64,000 nucleotides of DNA from Puffinus mauretanicus. Taxonomy: Eukaryota > Chordata > Aves > Procellariiformes > Procellariidae. Numbering within the stretch: the stretch's first letter is position 1; the number at the start of each line of letters is the position of its first letter. The notes under the pieces are model-generated. The model did no database searches. It worked only from the letters and a program-made list of their open reading frames with translations, and was not told the origin of the DNA. Position numbers and translations under genes: made by a program. This document shows positions 59,645 through 64,000 of this stretch, one piece after another. The stretch covers positions 147,001 through 211,000 of the forward strand of contig JAJKFH010001815.1 of assembly GCA_023333565.1 (NCBI GenBank), written 5' to 3'.

Positions 59645-60488
59645 TGTGATAAACTGTGAACTGTTTTGTTCATCAAGGTCTTGTGATATGTGTTAGTTAG
59701 ACTATAGAGTGACATAATATTCTATGAGCTGGCTGCAATCTATTTTGAATCTTGTATAACTATGTTTGCTAAAAGTTCGCTGAAGTTTTCTTAGAGCATT
59801 AAAGTTTGGATGGTAATGATAGAGGAACTAACACTTAAGGGTTAATAATAGAGCCATTGTCTAGCCTAAGCCATAAACTAACTAACAATTCCTGACTGAG
59901 ATTTCACCATGGTACATCCTCCCACTTGCTAAGAGCAGACAGGCCTTGAGCTGGCTCGTTAGGCCTCCTATGTAACAACTGTGATGAGATAGTGTCCTAT
60001 GTAAATCACTAACAATAAACAACTGTGAAGGGATAAGTGTTAAAGGACAAGATAACCCGATGCCCCGTTACATTCCAAGAATCGAGGAACAGATGAGTTA
60101 ATTAAATGACCATATATAGACAAAGGAAGCGCAGAGTTCAACTAACGGACACAGTGAAGAAGACTATGAACGACCACCGGAGAGGAAAAAGACCCCAACC
60201 CTAATTTTACTGCGCATGCTTGGACTATGTAAATGACCTTTGGAACTCATTTTAATACGAGGCGGGGACAGGTCATGCATATGTATAGGCATATTACAAA
60301 ATTATATGAATATGTAATGTTTTACTGTATATATTTATGATGAGTGTCGCATTACGGTGTGTGTCCTGGCGGAGTGGAGACTCCCGGCACACCCAGCGCT
60401 GTTTTGCTTACCGGTCGCTTGCTTTTAATAAACAAAAATTTCTAATTGACTAGTCTCTGTCACTCAATTGGACAGATAAATTATAACA
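59645..60488 (+). repeat. 3' LTR of the provirus
   Basis: 844 bp, same length as the 5' LTR, with 7 single-base differences and no indels. AATAAA at 60427-60432 should end viral transcripts. Host DNA resumes at 60489 with CAATACACC. Confidence 0.97.
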
Positions 60489-63400
60489 CAATACACCTGA
60501 CATCTCCACTGGGCAAGGTAGTAGAAACTATAATAAATAATAGGATGAGATGGCACTGAGCTGCGTTGGCAGAGCTTTGTGGAAAAGCCTGCACTGTTAC
60601 AGCTTTTGCTTTGCTAGTGTTACTGCTTAAGAACTAAATTTCTAAATGCCAATAAAAGCACTGTCATCTTTCACAAGAATTAAATATATTAAAGCAAAGG
60701 CATTAAAATAACAGAGAAAACTCAATACTATAAGCTCTTTGTGTACTCGAAGGATGTGGTCTAGATCATCTGAAAACATATGAGATAAAAGATGTAAGGA
60801 AGATTAGACACAAAGCAGGCCTAGAAAAAGAAAAGCCATGTGATGCAAATTGACAAACATAAAAGAGAGATTTCATTTTCTTTTATCTCTTTCTTTAAAT
60901 GAATGAATAAAACAGGAAAAAAAAGAGCATTTTTTTGTAGGGGATGATTATTATAATCACATGACACTTTAATGTCAGACTTGTTAGTCCTTCCTGAAAA
61001 GGTCAGTAACCTTTTACTTTTTAATACTGTCCATGAGGCAAACATATTAAAAAAGAACTACTGTTTTCAACAGTAAATTAATTTAGCTGTAAGATACCTA
61101 ATAGTCTGCCAGTAAGAGTGATTATGGACCACTTTTAAAAAAGGTTTTGCTGAGAAATGAGCTTTTGTGATGTGTCTGAGCAAGATGGAATGAAAACTGC
61201 CCAGCTTAATCAGGCACCCCTGCAAGGACAGTCAGGACTACAGGGGAATGCAACCTCCTAATGTTACTGCTGTAAGCAGTCTGCTTGTGTTGCTTAGTTG
61301 ACGAGCTTAATAAACACCAAGCACCTGGTCTCCATGAGGACTATACAGAGCATTAGAGAAACTACTTAAAAGAATTATGGTTTGAGGAAAATGTTTGTTT
61401 ACACTCTAAAAGTTCTAACCTGGCCTTCCTAAGAACCTGCAGTCTTTGTGAAATTAGGGGACAAATGCAAACAACTGAGCTGGAAGTTACAATTTTTCTT
61501 CTCCTATGAGTTGTAGCTACCATAATCAATCTGTTTTGGAGAAACATAGTCTTTAAACATACAGGTGATAAATCTTGTATAGGCAGTGTTGGTAACCTTT
61601 TGTTGATGGTTCTCATTGTGGATCCTGGGCCTTCAGTCTTTTGTGATAATGAAAATTTTCTGCTTCATGTATAACATGTCCTGCACAGTGTGGTTAAAAG
61701 AAGCATCTGGAGGGAAAAAATCTCGAACTGGATCTGCCTTACTAGTTGGTTGTGACAAAAATACTATTTATTTAATTTAAGTGGTGCCAGCAATGTGGAA
61801 GAACAAACTGTATAGCTGGGTAGCAGTGAGCAAGGCATAAGAGAGAAACATGGTCTGTCTGTATCCCTGAGGTCTTGATAAGTTGGGATGAAGTTGGGAA
61901 TCATTTGGAAGAGTATTGGGATTGATGAGTTGAGCTTGATTCTGCAAAGGCAAACTGGTGAGGCAAAGTGTCAATCAGTTTCGAATTTTTTCCTCCCATG
62001 TTACTTTGCTATTTCACACCAAAATAATCAGTTTTATCTGGAGCTGGAAGTAGATGGTAACAAGAATTGTCTTCCACAAACCAGCCAGGTTTGTAGAAAA
62101 GGAATGTCCTTGAGAAGACTTTTACATTTTCTTCTACAATGGTTGTGGTTTCTCAAAAGCCAAGGTAAGATTTTTTTCAGTGTTTTCAGCCAGGTCTACC
62201 AAAAAAGTATAAACAAACTATCTCAATATGCCTCATATTTAGCGGATAAATTTTTATGCTGGTAGCAGGTGGGGAAAGTTGACTAGTTGTCACGAAAAAA
62301 TATTAAAGCAATTTTAATTCATTAAGACATACAAGAACCGATTTAGGTAGCTGCCTGAAGCTGTCACCATAATAAAACCAGCTTACTCAGTTATGTCACT
62401 GTGTGGCCCTTCAGTGTTGACTAAATGGAGACAATGGTATTTGGCTGCAGCCTTGGGTTAAGTGGGCTGGCTTACTCTGCTTCTCCATTGGAGGCTTTGG
62501 TTTTTAGTATCTACTATCTTTTTCCTCTTATTCTGGATCTTACACTTTTATTTTATAACAACCTCTGTTCTTCTTCATACGCGTTTATGTTACTGTAAGC
62601 CCTTAATGTCAGAATTTTTTTTTTCCTAGATGGTAGAGATTGCTGTCCTGATAATGTTCAAAGGAATTATAATGTACAGTGTATATCATAGGTTGCTTAC
62701 TGAATGTGCAGTAGCAGGTAAATGGGTGTTGTCATGAGGAGTTGAACTGTGGGATCTTCAAGCTTTTTATTTAAATTTCTCTTCTGACTACTGGATTATA
62801 GAAATAAAAAAAAAATACTATAGAATTATTTTAGATCAAAGAATATAGACATAATAAAAACCAGTAGGAGACCTGGAGGCAAGAGAGTAAGGTGCAAGTG
62901 ACTGATAACATGCTAGCCAGCAGCCAGCCTGAAGTTTCAGGGCATGAAAGGTAAGGGCACAGAGACATGTTTGGCGGGCAGATATTTATGTATAAAGGGT
63001 GTTTTTGTGAAGTGTGCTAAATTTCTTTGCTACATGTATAGTTCTGGTTTATGCTGAGTGTAATGGCATTGTGGTTACCAGTTGGTTACCTTAATTGCTT
63101 CAATTCTCTTTCTGAACTGTTGCGGAAGCTGGTGATACTGCAAGCGCTGGTATTCTGCTGGGTGTTCGTGATTCACTGATGATGTGAAGCCATGTGCAAT
63201 CCTAGAGCTTTTACTGTAGTATTTCTCCAGTGCCTTAACAGATCCTGTACAGAAATAAAACAAGTTGCTTTGATTACTATTTATGTGCTTTTGTTTTCAA
63301 AGGATTAAAACTGGTGTTACTGTATTAATTTCTGTTACTAGTGCTTGCTGTTTTGGCCCTGCTTTTCTGTGCTTTAATCCTTGAATGTCTTCAGAAAGAA

Positions 63401-63768
63401 TACTGGTCAATGACATGATTCTCTTGCTTTTCAGGCAGTATCTCTTCTGTGTTTTCTGAGGTGGATGGTGAACTGAATGTATACTTGTAGTAGCTTAAAA
63501 AACACTGCCTTTAATATGATAAACTATGGGCTCATTTGGAAAACTAAGGTCCATTTACTCAGTATTTTGCTTCTAGTTAAGAACACAATATAATTTGAGT
63601 ATAAAAAGACCCTTTTTCCTCATATTTTGATATGCATATCTCTTGTATCCCTAATACACAATATTAATTATTTCCTGAAGTTCTTTGCTAATGTTTTTAA
63701 CTCCTCTTTGCAGAACTGAGTGGTTCTTACTCAGGTATATACTCATACAGGTAATTTTTGAGCTATAT
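60489..63768. other. unique host sequence, no gene seen
   Basis: AT-rich; the frames (up to 125 codons at 61888-62265 plus) have no recognisable domain. Confidence 0.45.
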
Positions 63769-63781
63769 TGTGATGAACTCA

Positions 63782-63816
63782 CCCAGCAAGGGTTAAGGAG
63801 TAAGCTTCTTGCTGGG
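63782..63816. repeat. inverted repeat, 9-bp arms
   Basis: CCCAGCAAG (63782-63790) and CTTGCTGGG (63808-63816) are perfect complements around a 17-base loop. Confidence 0.75.
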
Positions 63817-63938
63817 CCTTGGAATTACGCGTTACCGCAATCCTCCATGCTTCCGCTGCAAATTCCCATTGAAAGGCTCTGTACTGTTAAGATAAAATGT
63901 TAAGTCAGGTGTTCGTAAACGACGTGCTTTGTCCTGCA

Positions 63939-63954
63939 GGCACTAGGGGGCAAT
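63939..63954 (+). promoter_or_regulatory. candidate CTCF motif
   Basis: GGCACTAGGGGGCAAT, sharing the 13-mer CACTAGGGGGCAA with the motif at 24805-24817, same orientation. Motif match only. Confidence 0.45.
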
Positions 63955-64000
63955 ATTTGACTTCTTTTAGTCGTGTACTGCACAGCGCTACAACCCCCTA

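Larger units (their letters stand above)
52095..60488 (+). mobile_element. full-length class I (gammaretrovirus-like) endogenous retrovirus, defective
   Basis: An 8394-bp provirus: LTR, tRNA-His primer binding site, gag, pro, pol remnants, env, polypurine tract, LTR. Gag starting MGQ, a single CCHC knuckle, a PPPY late-domain motif, an integrase with a GPF-type C-terminus, and an env with CXXC plus CX6CC motifs place it in class I. The LTRs differ at 7 of 844 sites, all but one transitions. Every gene is broken, much of capsid and all of RT/RNase H are missing, and non-retroviral-looking sequence occupies the RT position. The 4-bp flanks ACAT and CAAT are not identical. Confidence 0.95.
63769..64000 (+). 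other. CpG-richer edge segment, possibly the start of another element
   Basis: From TGATGAACTCACCCAGC to the window end the sequence has several CpGs (ACGCGT, ACCGC, TTCGT, ACGACG, AGCGC), unlike its surroundings. It contains a hairpin with 9-bp arms and a CTCF-like motif. It may be the 5' part of an LTR or a regulatory island cut by the window edge. Confidence 0.3.

Overview
The window looks like AT-rich, gene-poor nuclear DNA of a bird, probably a neoavian. The evidence is several CR1 LINE copies with the typical ATTCTATG 3' ends, a family of short LTRs of the kind abundant in bird genomes, and a class I (gammaretrovirus-like) endogenous retrovirus with a tRNA-His primer site. I found no host exon, tRNA, rRNA or bacterial-type feature that I can defend. 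The species is not determined.

Layout. 1-22 kb is mostly unique host sequence, with a complete solo LTR (654-1230), a solo LTR split by a later CR1 (7354-8476), small CR1 relics and a polypurine tract holding a G-quadruplex motif (about 17.06 kb). 22-36.7 kb is dense in repeats: a solo LTR (22304-22846), an ancient LINE relic (about 26.8-27.7 kb), two copies of another LTR family in inverted orientation (27.8-28.7 and 31.6-32.6 kb) flanking a third LTR-like element with a nested CR1, two converging CR1s (32.6-35.3 kb), and two more LTRs. 38-48 kb holds a truncated LTR, an older CR1 with an expanded pentamer tail, a minus-strand solo LTR related to the downstream provirus, another complete solo LTR (42700-43215), and a 2.7 kb young CR1 that still shows endonuclease and reverse transcriptase reading frames. 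48-52 kb and 60.5-63.8 kb are unique host DNA.

The main object is a complete-length endogenous retrovirus at 52095-60488: two 844-bp LTRs differing at 7 sites, an 18-nt tRNA-His primer binding site, a gag start, a CCHC zinc knuckle, a retropepsin, integrase remnants, an env with CXXC and CX6CC motifs, and a polypurine tract. It is broken at many points and cannot encode functional proteins as it stands. Most of capsid and all of reverse transcriptase/RNase H are missing. Where reverse transcriptase should be there are about 460 bp of AT-rich sequence that does not look retroviral. Young LTRs around such a damaged interior suggest a defective genome mobilised in trans, possibly carrying a captured host segment. 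That is the most interesting lead here.

Regulatory potential comes mainly from the mobile elements: several LTRs keep a CRE-like TGACGTCA next to a TATA box. In addition, three CTCF-like motifs lie in host sequence or near the right edge.
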